A stretch of 64,000 nt of DNA, taken from positions 307,500 through 371,499 of the forward strand of contig CAJJDN010000037.1 of NCBI GenBank assembly GCA_905182985.1. Reading direction: 5' to 3'. Below are positions 50,230 to 62,436 of this stretch, piece by piece; position 1 is the stretch's first letter; the number at the start of each line of letters is the position of its first letter. Made by a program: the position numbers and the translations under genes. Under the pieces are notes generated by a model that worked only from the letters and a program-made list of their open reading frames with translations, had not been told where the DNA came from and made no database searches. The stretch comes from Paramecium sonneborni (taxonomy: Eukaryota; Ciliophora; Oligohymenophorea; Peniculida; Parameciidae).

Positions 50230-51715
50230 TCATTTATTTTTTGATAATGGTGTATTGTAAATTTTAATTTATTTTGTCTAATTATCATAGATTGCAATAT
50301 TGTTACAAGATGGTGAGATAGCCCCTTCAGTGCAATTAAGCCCACATTCTACATATTCTTTAAGAAATGAGAATTTTACTGTGGTGTAATCCTTTAAATT
50401 TAATTATCGTTACACATCTTTACTTTTAAATTATAAAAGGCCTTTCAAAAAATGTATATTCTTTCCATATTTGATTCCCATTAGCATGTCTTAACTCTAG
50501 TTATTTAACAATAAAGGAAATTTATCATTATCTAAAATTGCTTAATTAGGAATGTATTCTTCGTTGAATTCAACTTTTATTACATTTTCTGCCTTTATAG
50601 TTTGAGGTGCATCAGGGTTCTTATCCCAATTATGTAAATTTTGTAAAATATTTATATAATCTTTTTAAAAAATTTGCCATACTATAAAGCTTGATCCAAA
50701 AAAGGCTACTCTAGTGCCAACACCATATCTTTTATATTTAGATATGAATTTCCATTTTATTTAATTTTATTTTCTCTCCCAAATATAAAAATAATTCTCA
50801 TAACCTGAAGCTATCAAATTCTAAGTTTCCCTGCCAGTAATATCACTAAGAGATATCCAATAAATTGCTTCTTATTGAAAAGTAATCTACTAAATGTTTA
50901 ATTTATTATTTACCTTTCCTTTATTTTCCATCAAAAAATTTTATATTGATTATTGATTTTCTTCTTCATTTTCTTCTTTAATTTATTCATAACTGAATTA
51001 TAAAATTTGTCCGTCATAACTACTTGTTAAAATAATTATTTCTTCTTTTTATCTAGAATTTAAATCGTCAAATTAAAAAGTATATGTATATGTATATGTT
51101 AAAATACAACTTATTTGATCAATATGATTTTAAGTTCCAATATTTTAAATTCTATTTTCTATTATTAAGTTATTTGTTCCTTACTGATAGTTTTATGGTC
51201 TATATCTTGCAATATGAATTATTCCATCATTAGTACCAACAATAATATCATGATAATTTGTAATTACTTTATAAAATAGAAAATTAAGAGCTGTAATTAT
51301 TTGTTATTCATTTAACTCATTAATTCTTAGTATTCCTGGTCTTGATTCGTCATTTTCTTCTAATCCTTAATTAATCTATAAATTGTAAATTAAAACTTTA
51401 TTTCCTACTGCAACTGCTAAATATTATTCAACTTTTGGATGAAATGCAATGGCAGTGCAATCGTATTATTAATTTTAATCTATTATTTTAATCGATGTTA
51501 TTCTTTGGCCACTATTAGATTAATACTGAGACTTTAAATATTATTTTTACTGATATTTGATTATTGTCCATTTATTATTGTTCACTTCTATCTCTAGAAT
51601 TATTTGATTTTCTAATCGCTTCAAGAAATTTATTTTCAAACTCAATTCGGTTACTTTGATTTTAATTATTCTGTTACTACTATTCCTGGTTTTAGTTGAA
51701 TTATTATTATTGCAT
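50230..51715 (-). CDS. WD40-repeat protein, unassigned
   Basis: ATG 51715 gives a Gln/Asn-rich start (MQQQQFNQNQEQQQQNNQ), then RIEFENKFLEAIRKSNNSRD. A 19-nt intron leads to ITSIKIIDQNQQYDCTAIAF and HPKVEQYLAVAVGNKVLIYN, a clear WD blade; others are DIIVGTNDGIIHIARY and LIASGYENYFYIWER, and the last is near ISPSCNNIAIYDNQ. TGA 50230; about 480 aa. A competing frame through the first exon also lacks stops, so the start is less sure. Function is not evident: WD proteins of this kind are scaffolds. A short TATATG tandem near 51,080 encodes alternating Thr-Tyr. Confidence 0.7.
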
Positions 51716-52920
51716 TTGTGAATAATTTTGTTATTAATTTTCCCTTATAAAAAATAAATAAATACTATTCAAGATAAAATTATAATATTAAAATTAATGC
51801 AATATAAAGTATCATCAATCATGACAGAAAACCCATTCTTTTGTTTTAAGATAATAATTAGAAAGCCTCTGAGGAAATATGTAAAAAAAAAACTATTTGA
51901 ATTTTTATAAATTTTGAATGATGAGTTTTTAATTCTTAATACCAATAGAGTAATATCTATATATTAAAGAATATTTATTTATCTTAATGTTATTGTATTA
52001 TTAATTTTCTATTATGGCAAAAATGGAATCTTATTAATTAATTATTATTTAGTTGATTTTCGACAGAATAATAGTAATGATTAATAAATTTATTATTTTG
52101 AGAGAAAATAAATAAGATAAAGACACATTAAATTGGAAAGTTTAAATATATTTCAATTCACTAAAAATATCGATTTAACTTAATTTTAAATGAAAATAAA
52201 ACTTATCTAGGTTAAACATTCAATAGAAATTTAATTTAAATGTAATTAGTATCGATAAACATCAATAAATAAATAATCTTTAATGGAAATTGAAAAGTTA
52301 AACTGAAAATCAATTTACTATTATGGTCTTAGAATTTAATTTTTTTCGATGATGATATTACAAACCTTAGACATGTTATAAATAAGGATGTTTAAATATT
52401 AATAAAGAATAAAAATAGAATATATTTTAAATAAATTAAAAAAGGTGTTGAAAGTTAATAATAAGTAGATTTCTTTGTTTGAAATAAAAGTAAAGAGCAA
52501 ATTAATTAAATTGTGTAGACTGTTAAAATATGAACTATAAATGGCAATAGAAAATATACGAAGATTTAAAATGATTCAACTAAATATTGATGTAGTTTAT
52601 ATTATGTAATTGATCCTTGAATGAATAAAATTGATGATATATAATTTATCTGTTAATTAAGAATATAGAGTATATATTTTAATGCAATAAACATGAATAG
52701 AAATGTGTAATAATAGGATGAATTAAATTAATAGTTCAATAGAAAGTAAAATCTAAAATAAATAAATAAGATTGGATGATAGTTCTTTAAATAATAATGA
52801 AAGTAGAAATATAATTAAGTATTAATTAATATTAATATGTATTATGTTGAGATATATTTTTAAATAAATTACAGATAAAGTTTTAATATTATTTTTGAAT
52901 TAATAAAATATTAAACGACA
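51716..52920. other. Intergenic region upstream of alveolin gene copy
   Basis: About 1.2 kb without a supported gene. Everything from 52,072 onward occurs again, identical as far as compared, from 53,188. It should include the upstream region of the alveolin gene. Confidence 0.5.
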
Positions 52921-53186
52921 ATGTCAAATCATCCATAAGCTGCTTAATAACCCTAATAAGCTCCAGCACCTTAGGCATAATAAAGACCTACAGGTGCAGT
53001 ATATCCAAATACATATTTACCACCAACTTATTATCCAGCTTCTCCAATTAGATAATCTTATGTTGCTCCAGTAGCTCCAATTTAATATGCACCAGTGGCC
53101 TAAATGCCTGTTGCACCAATAGCATCTGTTCCTGTTTAACAATTTGCACCTGTCCAAGTTTAGTAAATTGCAGTTGCCCCTACTCC
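52921..53186 (+). pseudogene. Truncated duplicate of the alveolin gene 5' end (likely artefact)
   Basis: ATG 52921 begins the same Gln/Pro/Ala-rich frame as the full gene at 54,037 (SNHPQAAQQPQQAPAPQAQQ) and runs into the N at 53,187. It is identical to 54,037-54,302, so I treat it as the same locus shown twice, not a second gene. Confidence 0.8.
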
Positions 53187-53187
53187 N
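53187..53187. other. Single ambiguous base (N) marking a contig join
   Basis: The only N in the window, exactly at the junction of the two identical 1,115-bp blocks. Confidence 0.95.
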
Positions 53188-54036
53188 TAGTAATGATTAA
53201 TAAATTTATTATTTTGAGAGAAAATAAATAAGATAAAGACACATTAAATTGGAAAGTTTAAATATATTTCAATTCACTAAAAATATCGATTTAACTTAAT
53301 TTTAAATGAAAATAAAACTTATCTAGGTTAAACATTCAATAGAAATTTAATTTAAATGTAATTAGTATCGATAAACATCAATAAATAAATAATCTTTAAT
53401 GGAAATTGAAAAGTTAAACTGAAAATCAATTTACTATTATGGTCTTAGAATTTAATTTTTTTCGATGATGATATTACAAACCTTAGACATGTTATAAATA
53501 AGGATGTTTAAATATTAATAAAGAATAAAAATAGAATATATTTTAAATAAATTAAAAAAGGTGTTGAAAGTTAATAATAAGTAGATTTCTTTGTTTGAAA
53601 TAAAAGTAAAGAGCAAATTAATTAAATTGTGTAGACTGTTAAAATATGAACTATAAATGGCAATAGAAAATATACGAAGATTTAAAATGATTCAACTAAA
53701 TATTGATGTAGTTTATATTATGTAATTGATCCTTGAATGAATAAAATTGATGATATATAATTTATCTGTTAATTAAGAATATAGAGTATATATTTTAATG
53801 CAATAAACATGAATAGAAATGTGTAATAATAGGATGAATTAAATTAATAGTTCAATAGAAAGTAAAATCTAAAATAAATAAATAAGATTGGATGATAGTT
53901 CTTTAAATAATAATGAAAGTAGAAATATAATTAAGTATTAATTAATATTAATATGTATTATGTTGAGATATATTTTTAAATAAATTACAGATAAAGTTTT
54001 AATATTATTTTTGAATTAATAAAATATTAAACGACA

Positions 54037-54909
54037 ATGTCAAATCATCCATAAGCTGCTTAATAACCCTAATAAGCTCCAGCACCTTAGGCATAATAAA
54101 GACCTACAGGTGCAGTATATCCAAATACATATTTACCACCAACTTATTATCCAGCTTCTCCAATTAGATAATCTTATGTTGCTCCAGTAGCTCCAATTTA
54201 ATATGCACCAGTGGCCTAAATGCCTGTTGCACCAATAGCATCTGTTCCTGTTTAACAATTTGCACCTGTCCAAGTTTAGTAAATTGCAGTTGCCCCTACT
54301 CCAGTTGCTTAAGTAAATTTGAATTTAATTTTAGCATCAAACAATTAAAGGAGAATCAAGAATAGAATATATTCCATATTAAAAAGCAGTTGTTGAATAC
54401 GAAGAATAAGAAATTGTATCTTATGTTCCAAGAGAAACTAAAGTTACCGATTACTACGCTGTTGAATATTAAACTGAATATGTTCCTTAAGTATTTTAAG
54501 AGAAATACACAGGTAATTAATGAATATATATCATTCAGAGTATGTACCAGTTGATAGATATTAAGAAAGAGTTGAATATTATCCAGTTGAAAGATAAGTT
54601 GTTCATTAACAGCCAACTTAATATGTTTAATAAGCTGTATCAGTTGTTCAATAACCAATGATCCAACAATCAGTTCAATATGTTTAATAACCAGTTTAAT
54701 ATGTTTAATAACCAGTCTAATATGTTTAACAACCAATGATAGCATCTAGAGTTGTTCCTTAATTTGTATAATCATAATAATATGTTCCTGCACCTGTAGC
54801 AAGACCATCATAACCATAACAATAATAATAAACTCATTAACCATAATAAGTGCCATCATAATAACCAAGATCTTAGACAGCCCAATAATAACCATAATAA
54901 TAATCATGA
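54037..54909 (+). CDS. Alveolin/epiplasmin-like cortical protein
   Basis: ATG 54037 to TGA 54909, 274 aa after introns of 22 and 26 nt. The N-terminal third is Pro/Ala/Gln-rich (YVAPVAPIQYAPVAQ). The core has the short repeats that define alveolins: RIEYIPYQKAVVEYEEQE, IVSYVPRETKVTDYYAVEY, TEYVPVDRYQERVEYYPVER, that is E-Y-V/I-P and V-x-E-Y units. A Gln-rich tail with repeated QYVQQPV units follows. Alveolins form the membrane skeleton under the alveolar sacs of ciliates, apicomplexans and dinoflagellates; in Paramecium they build the epiplasm. The minus-strand open frame over this gene is a shadow of the repeats. Confidence 0.88.
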
Positions 54910-54962
54910 AATAACATATTATATATATAAATATAAGAAATGCAAATTTTAATTGAAAAGAT

Positions 54963-56608
54963 TCATTATTCTAATTCTTGACTAACTAGATTAGTAGATG
55001 GTGTTTATTAGTATTTAAAACTCCTTTCATATACTGATAACTATGAAATAGGAATATCAGTGCTAGAATTATATCTAAATTTTTTTCTCATTATTTTTTT
55101 TAATTAATGTTAATGAAATGATTTCTACAATACATTATTTAATTTCTTGTAACTAGGAGTATGACATATTTTTGGTGAATAACACATTTCAGTAAATAAA
55201 ATAATGTCTTCACTTTTTTTAGCATTGTCTTAATATTTCTGTTAGTATATAGATCTCTTTTTTTCAAGAATATCTTTAATATCTAATTAACAAGATTAAT
55301 TTCGAGAAGATTATTGACTTCTAACAGATAAAGGATTAACTTTAATTTATATTGTTTATTTTGGTGAAGTTTTTGAACTTTAAATATCTGCAATCTTATC
55401 AAGTGTTTATTCAGGAAAAGAAATCCTGAATTGTTTTTTTTTAAAGTATTCTTTCTTTATTTATTGTTTACATTCTTCTGGAAATTTTTGAAAAAACTCA
55501 TTTTTATTCATAACCATAAGAGTTGCTTAATTAGATAATACTCTTGCACTATATTCACAAACACTATCTTAATTTACTACAATCTCTTCAGCCACAAATT
55601 ATCCTTTTGTCAAAATACAAATTTTAGTATTTTTATTACCAATAAATTTCTCTAATAAGATATCACCAGAAGCAATCAAATAAAATACTTTTTATTACAT
55701 TCCTTCAACTGCTAAAATAGCATTGTGTTAGAATGATTCAACCTAAATATATAAAATAATTAAGATACATCAAAACTATAAGCTAATGAATTAGATAGAG
55801 CTGTAGAATATGCATCTTTAACTTCAAATTTAGTATATATTAAATTCTTTTTATCTTTAACAGATTAAATAAATTATTGTTTCACAATATCGAAATCTTC
55901 TTTTTTTAAGATCAATAAAAAGCAATCTTGAGAAACTGCACATGCAGTAAGTCCTCTTGGAGTCCCTTCAATTATAGCTACCTCTCCAAAACCATCTCCT
56001 TAACCTAATATTCTTACAGTATCTCCATATTTTTCATTTAAAATTGACATCTCCTATTAAGATATTAATAAGTCTTCTTTTGTTGTATATTATGTCAAAG
56101 TGCTCATTAATTTATTAGCAAATCTTTTTGAATTTGCTAAACTCTTCATAAAGTTTGGTTTTGAAATCTACTATTTATTTAGTTCTTTAAGATTGCTGGA
56201 AACTTTCTCTAGAAGTTATTAAATTGGCTATGTTTGCTAATTTGGTTGTTATTATTGCTATTAAAACGTATCAAATTTCTTTGCTCTAAATAAACCAACA
56301 GAACCTCTGAAGATAATATATAATTTATCATTTGATTTATCCCCTTCCTAAAATAACAATGATGGCCCTTTGTGATGTTCCATTTTGAATCTCCCACATA
56401 ACTTAGTAATTTTAATAAACATTTACATTGAGTAGACTTTCTTTTTAAGTACCTTTCAAAAATCTTTCTATAAAATAGTTAAAGAATTTGAGCTCTTAAA
56501 GTTTCATAAGGATGGCTAAGAGATTATTCTCTTATTTTGGATTGGTATTTAACATTTTATTTAAAACTAAACTCTAGAATCATAGTGAGTAGATTTTACC
56601 TCATTCAT
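54963..56608 (-). CDS. Cyclic-nucleotide-binding-domain protein
   Basis: ATG 56608 (MNE, then a 26-nt intron) to TGA 54963, about 520 aa. A helical leader (LAILMKLQELKFFNYFIERF) precedes the first cNMP-binding beta-barrel: SLLFQEGDKSNDKLYIIFRG, an internal Gln-rich insertion, and LGQGDGFGEVAIIEGTPRGL, where family members have F-G-E-(x)n-P-R-x-A-T in the phosphate-binding cassette. Leu replaces the usual Ala after PRG. A second, weaker barrel follows (AVEGMQQKVFYLIASGDILL). The C-terminus is basic. Many ciliate proteins share this layout; cAMP/cGMP control ciliary beating in Paramecium. No kinase or channel domain attached. The start is 23 bp from that of the divergent gene. Confidence 0.8.
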
Positions 56609-56631
56609 TGTTTTAATTTTAATTTACTTGA
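56609..56631. promoter_or_regulatory. 23-bp divergent promoter
   Basis: Twenty-three bp between the start codons of the cNMP-binding gene and the TMEM161-like gene, mostly T and A (TTTTAATTTTAATTTACTTG within it). Confidence 0.55.
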
Positions 56632-58119
56632 ATGAGTGAATAATTGGATTTGCTTCTCTTTCCAATTGAGATTGTAGTATTTTGTGCTTTAGCTTTTGGG
56701 ATATTCAAATTAAAGAAGAAATTTCCAAATTTATTGTTTCCATGTTAAGGGGTAACAATCTTTTTACCTCCAGATGGTGAAGATCTTAAAGAAAGTAAAG
56801 ATAAAAAAATAAAGACATTGGTTTAAATTAAGACAATGCCAAGTTAAGCTTAACATTTTTAATAAGTCCCTTTTGCAAATGACTTAGAAATTACAATGTT
56901 ATTTATCTATATGTTATTTTCATAATTTTTGATAGTTGAGATTATGAAAATGTTAGGCTCAGCATTAGGGTATTATGTGATTGACAGTGGAATGTTATTT
57001 TATTTTGATGGTATCATAGTCATAATGATTATAAGTAATTATATTTTTTAAGAAATAGAAAACGTTTTTAAAGCAGCAACTATTGGAGGATATGATTCTT
57101 AATAAACAAAGATGTCTATTGTAATTTGTATTATCTCTATTCTTATAACAATCTTTATTAATTTAGGATTTAAGGATTTCTTAAATATAAACATGAGACA
57201 TGAATTTTAAAGATTAGCAATTCATCTTGAAATTGTATTTAGAAATCTTTTTTAACCAGGGGTATGGTCATTTATGGGATAATTTGGAGATTTATTTGTA
57301 ATTGTGTTAGCTTTGATGGTTTCTGTTATAATATTTTGCATTTTACCAATTTTAATAAGATTTGGAAATTGTTTTACATAATTAAAAAATAGTCTGACAA
57401 CAGATAAAGCATAATCAAAGTTTTTTTATTTAATAGCAGGATAATTAATTGCACATATATTTTATGTAGCTTTATATATTAAACCACTAATATAAAATTT
57501 GAATTATGTATTTCATTTACAATTTATTGCAATTATAATAATTGGAATATTATAAATAATGACGTATACTTTAGAAATGGATTAGCATATGGCTAAAGGA
57601 TGTGATTGGATTATGATATTGAAAGATTAACCAGAATAATAAGATTATGTAAAGAGAAGAGTAGAAGGATTAATAAGAGGATTTGTTATTGTAGCATATT
57701 AACTATTATCTAAAATAACTATTCCTATTTTATTATTTATGATTTTGTTATTGAAGAATTCTTAAATTCCAGAAACTAATATAAGATTTAATTATTTACC
57801 TGCTAATTATGAATTAAATGAAATGTATTGTGTAAAAGAATAAATTATAATGATGGATTATTTATTTGAAGATAAGGAAGATCCTATTGAAGATGGTAAA
57901 TATTTTTAATTATTTTAATTAGTTAGTTCAGATCCATCAAAAATAATAATGAAAAGGATTTCAAAATATGGAATGTTTACAAAATCTTTTATTTATACAT
58001 TTATAGAGTTCATTCTTTTCAATTATTATTTTATAAGCTTTGTATTATCAATATTTTATATCTTTTTCTTAAATAAAACTTAATCAGTGAAACAAACTTA
58101 AAAGAAGAAAAAGTAATGA
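56632..58119 (+). CDS. Multi-pass membrane protein, TMEM161-like
   Basis: ATG 56632 to TGA 58119, 495 aa in one open frame without introns. Seven or eight hydrophobic helices (LLFPIEIVVFCALAFGIF, GYYVIDSGMLFYFDGIIVI, MSIVICIISILITIFINL, LFVIVLALMVSVIIFCIL, KFFYLIAGQLIAHIFYVALY, ITIPILLFMILLL and a C-terminal one). The loop DYVKRRVEGLIRGFVIVAYQ before the helix KITIPILLF resembles the corresponding R-V-x-x-x-Y region of TMEM161A/B, and the helix order fits. The tail is Lys-rich. The similarity is by eye; function of TMEM161 proteins is largely unknown. Confidence 0.6.
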
Positions 58120-58173
58120 AATTAATTTTATAAAAAATTGTAATTTATTATAAAGAGTTAATGAAATTATAAT

Positions 58174-59092
58174 TCATTTATTTTTCAAAATATAAGTCAA
58201 CAATTTAAGTGTTTTTGATTCATTGTTTGGTTTCTAATGTTAAGTTAATCTTTCCCATTAAAATTATGTATTTTGACAACCTAAATTGATTTCCACAGCC
58301 ATGAATATATTCAAAGCAATTACAGATTTTTTATGATTCAAGAATAATGAAGAAATTAAACTTTTCTCAGCTAAATTCCTAATAATAAGTTGAGAATTTG
58401 ACTTACATACATCTTAATTTTATTTAAAGAGAATACTTACAATTGTAACATAGCAATTCTCCAATTAATTATAACCATACTAAAGTATTATCACTAATGA
58501 CATTAAAATTTAATTTATTAAGTATTTCTTTTTCCATTTCAATAACATCTTTAATCTATATATCAGTAGATCTTAATAGAGCTTCTAATGGAGGTGGATA
58601 GATTTCTTCATATTTACATGCAATAAATAAACATGTTAATGAAATAAGCTCCAAATCTCTTATTTCAGGATTTATAAGCTAAATACTTTAATCCATCAAA
58701 TCCACTGTTTAAAAAAGGGTTTCAGCCTTTAAATTAAAGCATCTAACTATTTTCAATATGTATCTAACCTATTTTTTAATACTATAATGTACAGTAGTAG
58801 CTCTGACAGTATCATTAATTTTAGTGGAAGACAATTGAAAATTTGGTTCTCCCATATTTTTTTCTTTTTCATATAAAAATTCATAGATTTCTTATTAATA
58901 TAATGTAACAAGTTAAGGAGAGTCTAATTTATGTTAACCTTCCTTATTCCAAATTGCATCATTAATTATATTCTCTTTCCCTCCCAATTCATCAATTATT
59001 ATATCTTTTTTGCATTTTAAAATCTTTTATGCCTTATCTATTTGATTTTCAAGATTTTTTCCAAAAACTCTTGCTCCTATATTCTCGTGCAT
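58174..59092 (-). CDS. Cyclin-box protein
   Basis: ATG 59092 to TGA 58174, 296 aa with a single 28-nt intron. The cyclin box spans about residues 85-200: RATTVHYSIKKQVRYILKIV, FNLKAETLFQTVDLMDQSIQ, then SLTCLFIACKYEEIYPPPLE (the LACKYEE motif of mitotic cyclins) and EMEKEILNKLNFNVI. The second half is shorter and less conserved (SVIALNIFMAVEINLG). It best resembles A/B-type cyclins that activate CDKs, but no destruction box (RxxL) is obvious at the N-terminus. 54 bp separate its stop from that of the convergent TMEM161-like gene. Confidence 0.85.
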
Positions 59093-59141
59093 TAATTTGA
59101 ATTTAAAAATATTATTATATATAACAATAATGTATTAATAA

Positions 59142-59604
59142 TCATTTTTTAGCAGGTTTCTTTGTATTCTTTTTTGCTTCTTCTTCTTAACGTATTCTTT
59201 CCTCTTCTTCTTTACGTTATTTTTCTAATTTCTATTAAACAATTTATTCTTTAATAGTATCTATTTCTTTTATTAATTGATTATTCTCTACATTAATAAT
59301 AATGATCATTAACCTTATTCTAATTATTCAACATCTAATTTTAATTTCTCAAATTCTTCATGTGCTTTTGTATCTTTATGTACACTGAAATAATCAATAA
59401 GTGCTTAACTTGGAGAATCAGGTTTATTTGGTGCATTTCTTAAAGCAAGTAAAACTATATTTTATTAGTAAAATATAACACACATTTAACAATGGCTAAA
59501 GTAATATCTTGATTTACTAAGTATTCTCTAAATTCTCTCTCTTTATATTCATTCATCTTGGCTTAACTTAATAATGGTTCTTCAACTGTTTTCTCCTAAT
59601 TCAT
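59142..59604 (-). CDS. MYCBP: MYCBP (AMY-1)-like protein
   Basis: ATG 59604 to TGA 59142, 135 aa after introns of 29 and 26 nt. The core reads EFREYLVNQDITLAIVKFLL, ALRNAPNKPDSPSQALIDYF and then a coiled coil (EKLKLDVEQLEQENNQLIKE), matching MYCBP's pattern of F-R-x-Y-L, V-L-V-A-L-Y-E-x-P-x-x-P and a C-terminal leucine-rich helix. The tail is a Lys/Glu helix ending KKPAKK. MYCBP homologues are found in cilia (radial spoke or central-pair complexes with AKAP/CFAP partners), which suits the neighbouring CLAMP-like gene 18 bp away. Confidence 0.85.
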
Positions 59605-59622
59605 TAATATTTATTTATAATT
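59605..59622. promoter_or_regulatory. 18-bp divergent promoter between MYCBP and the CLAMP-like gene
   Basis: TAATATTTATTTATAATT, entirely A and T, if the CLAMP-like gene starts at 59,623. Two probable ciliary genes would share it. Confidence 0.45.
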
Positions 59623-62436
59623 ATGATAACTCTTAATAATTATTCAAACATTGAAGATCAACAATATTTCGGTTGATGATGTTCCTTTTTCAAGATCAAA
59701 ATTAAAAATTGAAACTGATTTTGCAGATGAAATTTTAATGGCAGAAGTTATTCATCATTATCTTCCAAAAAATATAGATTTACCCGACTATAGTTAATCA
59801 TTTTCATTATAAACTATGTTATCAAATTGGAATACTCTTAATATAAAAGTAATAACTATTCAATCCATTTAGAATAGGTCTTTTACAATTTAGGCTTTCA
59901 ATTGACATAAAACAATATTTAATAAATTATTTCTGCATAAACAGATGCTATTCAATGTGTTTTAAAGTTATTAAAACATTATCAACTATTAATAAAATCA
60001 AACTTTAGAATATTAAAAGTTGATTGCCACCAATTTTTCTATCAACAATATCCAATCCATTATTAAAAATTTAGAACAGAAAATTGGAGATTAAAAAGAT
60101 ATCATAGATATTTTAGAACTTAAAATAAATAAACTATAAGAATTAATAAAAGTAAAAGATAATAAAATATAGACATTTTCATCAAAACTTTAGTAATTAG
60201 GTTTCAGGTTTTGAATTAGTTTAAATAATAATTTTATGAATATCAATTACTTATATTAATAAATTGAAGACTAGGATGAATAGATCGAGAAGGCCACTAA
60301 AGTTATTGAAACACTTACAGCAGAAGTAAGAATGCTCCCTAATACAAGATTGAAAACCAATAAAAAGAAATTATAAAATTGAAATATGAAAATGAATATT
60401 TGAATTCATAAAATAAAATACTTGAAAAAGAAAAGTTCACACTTTTAAAAGAAAGCAATAATATTGATACCATTAAAAAATGTGAAATTAGGCAAAAGCA
60501 AATTAATGTGAGTTAAAAGGAAAAAATTGAGAAATTCCAGACCTTATGGTCATAATAGGAATTGAATTATAACAATACTATCATAGAATTAAATGAAAAT
60601 ATTAAGTAATTATAATTGCAAAATGAAGAAAAATAAAATGATCTAGATTTACTTTACAAACAAGGACAACAATAATAATTAGCAATAAATTAAGTTATGG
60701 AAATATTGGAATAAAAGGAATAGGAATTATAGTAATTAAATTTGTATCTTAACAACCAAAAAGAAGATTAAAATAATTTTAGTTCACAGTATAAACAAGA
60801 CATAGAAAATATAAAAAAATTCACTGAAAATTTATTTATTTAGTCAGATAAAAATATTATTATGTAAATTAATAAAAGTAAAATTTCAAAGTAAGGTTCA
60901 TCATACAAAGATATTAATTAGACTCATCAAATTGCTTAGTAATATAAAGAAGAATAAAAAGATGAATCACATATTTATGATATTATCTTGAAATAAAGTA
61001 AATATATTAATGAAATATTTACTAAGTTATAAAATACTATTTCAAATGAAGAACTTTCAGAATTTATTGTTCAAGTAAATTACATGAGATAACATTTTGA
61101 AATCTTAAAAGATTAAATTTAAGAATTTAGTACTGAAAGAAATATTATTTATCAAGTATTTTATTTCTTATTTATTTTAGGCTTATTTAAATTTAGTCTA
61201 ATAAAGTAAAACTTATTAATCATATATTGAATAGTTAATGATGATGATTAAGAATTACTAAAATAGTAAAAACAATATTGATATTGAAGAAATTAATAAT
61301 ATGGAATATTTAGACTTTAACATTCTTGAACCTATTAATGATAATATTCGAAAATTATTATAAATTCAATAACCTATATTGATAGCCAAAGATGAAGAGA
61401 GGATGTCATTAGAAAGGTCAAATTTAAAGTTATAGTAAAAATTAGATTAAATTTAATCTCAACAATAGTAATAAATGCAAAATTCTTAATAATCTTAGTA
61501 ATTAGTATCTTTATTTTAAAATCCTAAAAAATCAGTTAAAAATAATAACAATCTAAATAAGATGGAATCTTTGGAGAAGGAAAATTTATAATTAATTGAA
61601 TAATTAAACGAGCTTTCAAAAGAACATGAAGAAACTGTGAAAATGCTTGATAAAGCAATAACATAATTAGAGCATTAAACAGAAACTATTTAGAAATTTG
61701 AGTTAGAATAAAATAATAAAATTAAAAATAAGAATAGTTTTATAGAAACATAATAGCCTACCACATAATTAATAGAATCGTAAATTGATAAATTTTTACA
61801 ATCATGTTCTGTAAATATATTTTATATGAAAGTTACTGACACCTTTAAAATCATAACCTGACAATATAGTTCAAAAGACCAATATTTTAATTGATCTTGT
61901 TACAATGCTAACAGATTCTTAACAGTAAAATATAATAATTATATAGTGACATTTTATAAAAATTATTAGTAACTTTTCTGGTGACAAGAGATAATAAGAA
62001 ATTATAAGTTTTTGAAAAAGATTTTTCAACTCTAAAATCTATTAGACATAATATTGGAATATTAGATTATTTAGATTAATTGGAATGTTTAAAGAATGAT
62101 TTGTTGAATATTATTGAGAAAGAATTGAAATGTGAATATGCAATACCATATGGAAAATCTATTCTCATTTAAGTTCTTAATTTCATTGCTTAAAAATATA
62201 TGGAAATAGTTTAATAAGATACTTAATCAATTGAAAAACAGATGAAGAAATAGAAAAATCATATTATAATTTATAAAATGTACAAATAATGGAAAGAGTG
62301 CATTTTGGATTTTAGTGAAATAATATTTGAGATAATAGAAAGTATTGATCATATAGGTCAACCTTAATTTGAAAGTAAACTAAAAAAGCAAATTGAAAAA
62401 CTTAACTACAACTTCCTTGATAATTTTGATGATTGA
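59623..62436 (+). CDS. CLAMP/SPEF1-like CH-domain protein with long coiled coil, frame breaks near 5' end
   Basis: From about 59,655 the frame reads NNISVDDVPFSRSKLKIETD, then FADEILMAEVIHHYLPKNID and SLQTMLSNWNTLN, a 29-nt intron, VFYNLGFQLTQNNIQQIISA: a clear CH_2 domain as in SPEF1/CLAMP, which bundles microtubules in the central pair. The only nearby start (ATG 59623) is one base out of frame with it, and no GT donor exists between them. A second one-base frame change near 59,990 separates the CH domain from a long Gln/Glu/Lys coiled coil (about 60,010-61,800) and a helical C-terminal domain (LVTFLVTRDNKKLQVFEKDF) ending at TGA 62436. Introns of 22-27 nt fit in the rest. Either two sequence errors or early decay; about 880 aa if repaired. 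Confidence 0.7.

Larger units (their letters stand above)
52072..54302. repeat. Tandem 1,115-bp duplication flanking an N, probably an assembly artefact
   Basis: 52,072-53,186 reappears at 53,188-54,302 with a constant offset of 1,116 and no difference that I could find, including in noncoding DNA. The copies meet at a single N (53,187). The first copy stops in the middle of the alveolin gene and the second carries on into the complete gene. This is what two overlapping contig ends placed side by side across a gap look like. Confidence 0.85.

Noticed and set aside
51079..51102. TATATG tandem as a regulatory repeat
   Set aside because: It is within the WD40 coding frame and encodes alternating Thr-Tyr.
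52072..54302. Tandem gene duplication of an alveolin
   Set aside because: Copies look identical even in noncoding DNA and meet at an N, so an assembly join is far more likely.
54356..54745. 129-aa minus-strand ORF with repeats
   Set aside because: It is the antisense of the repeated QYVQQPV and EYVP units of the alveolin gene; the plus strand has the correct start, introns and family motifs.
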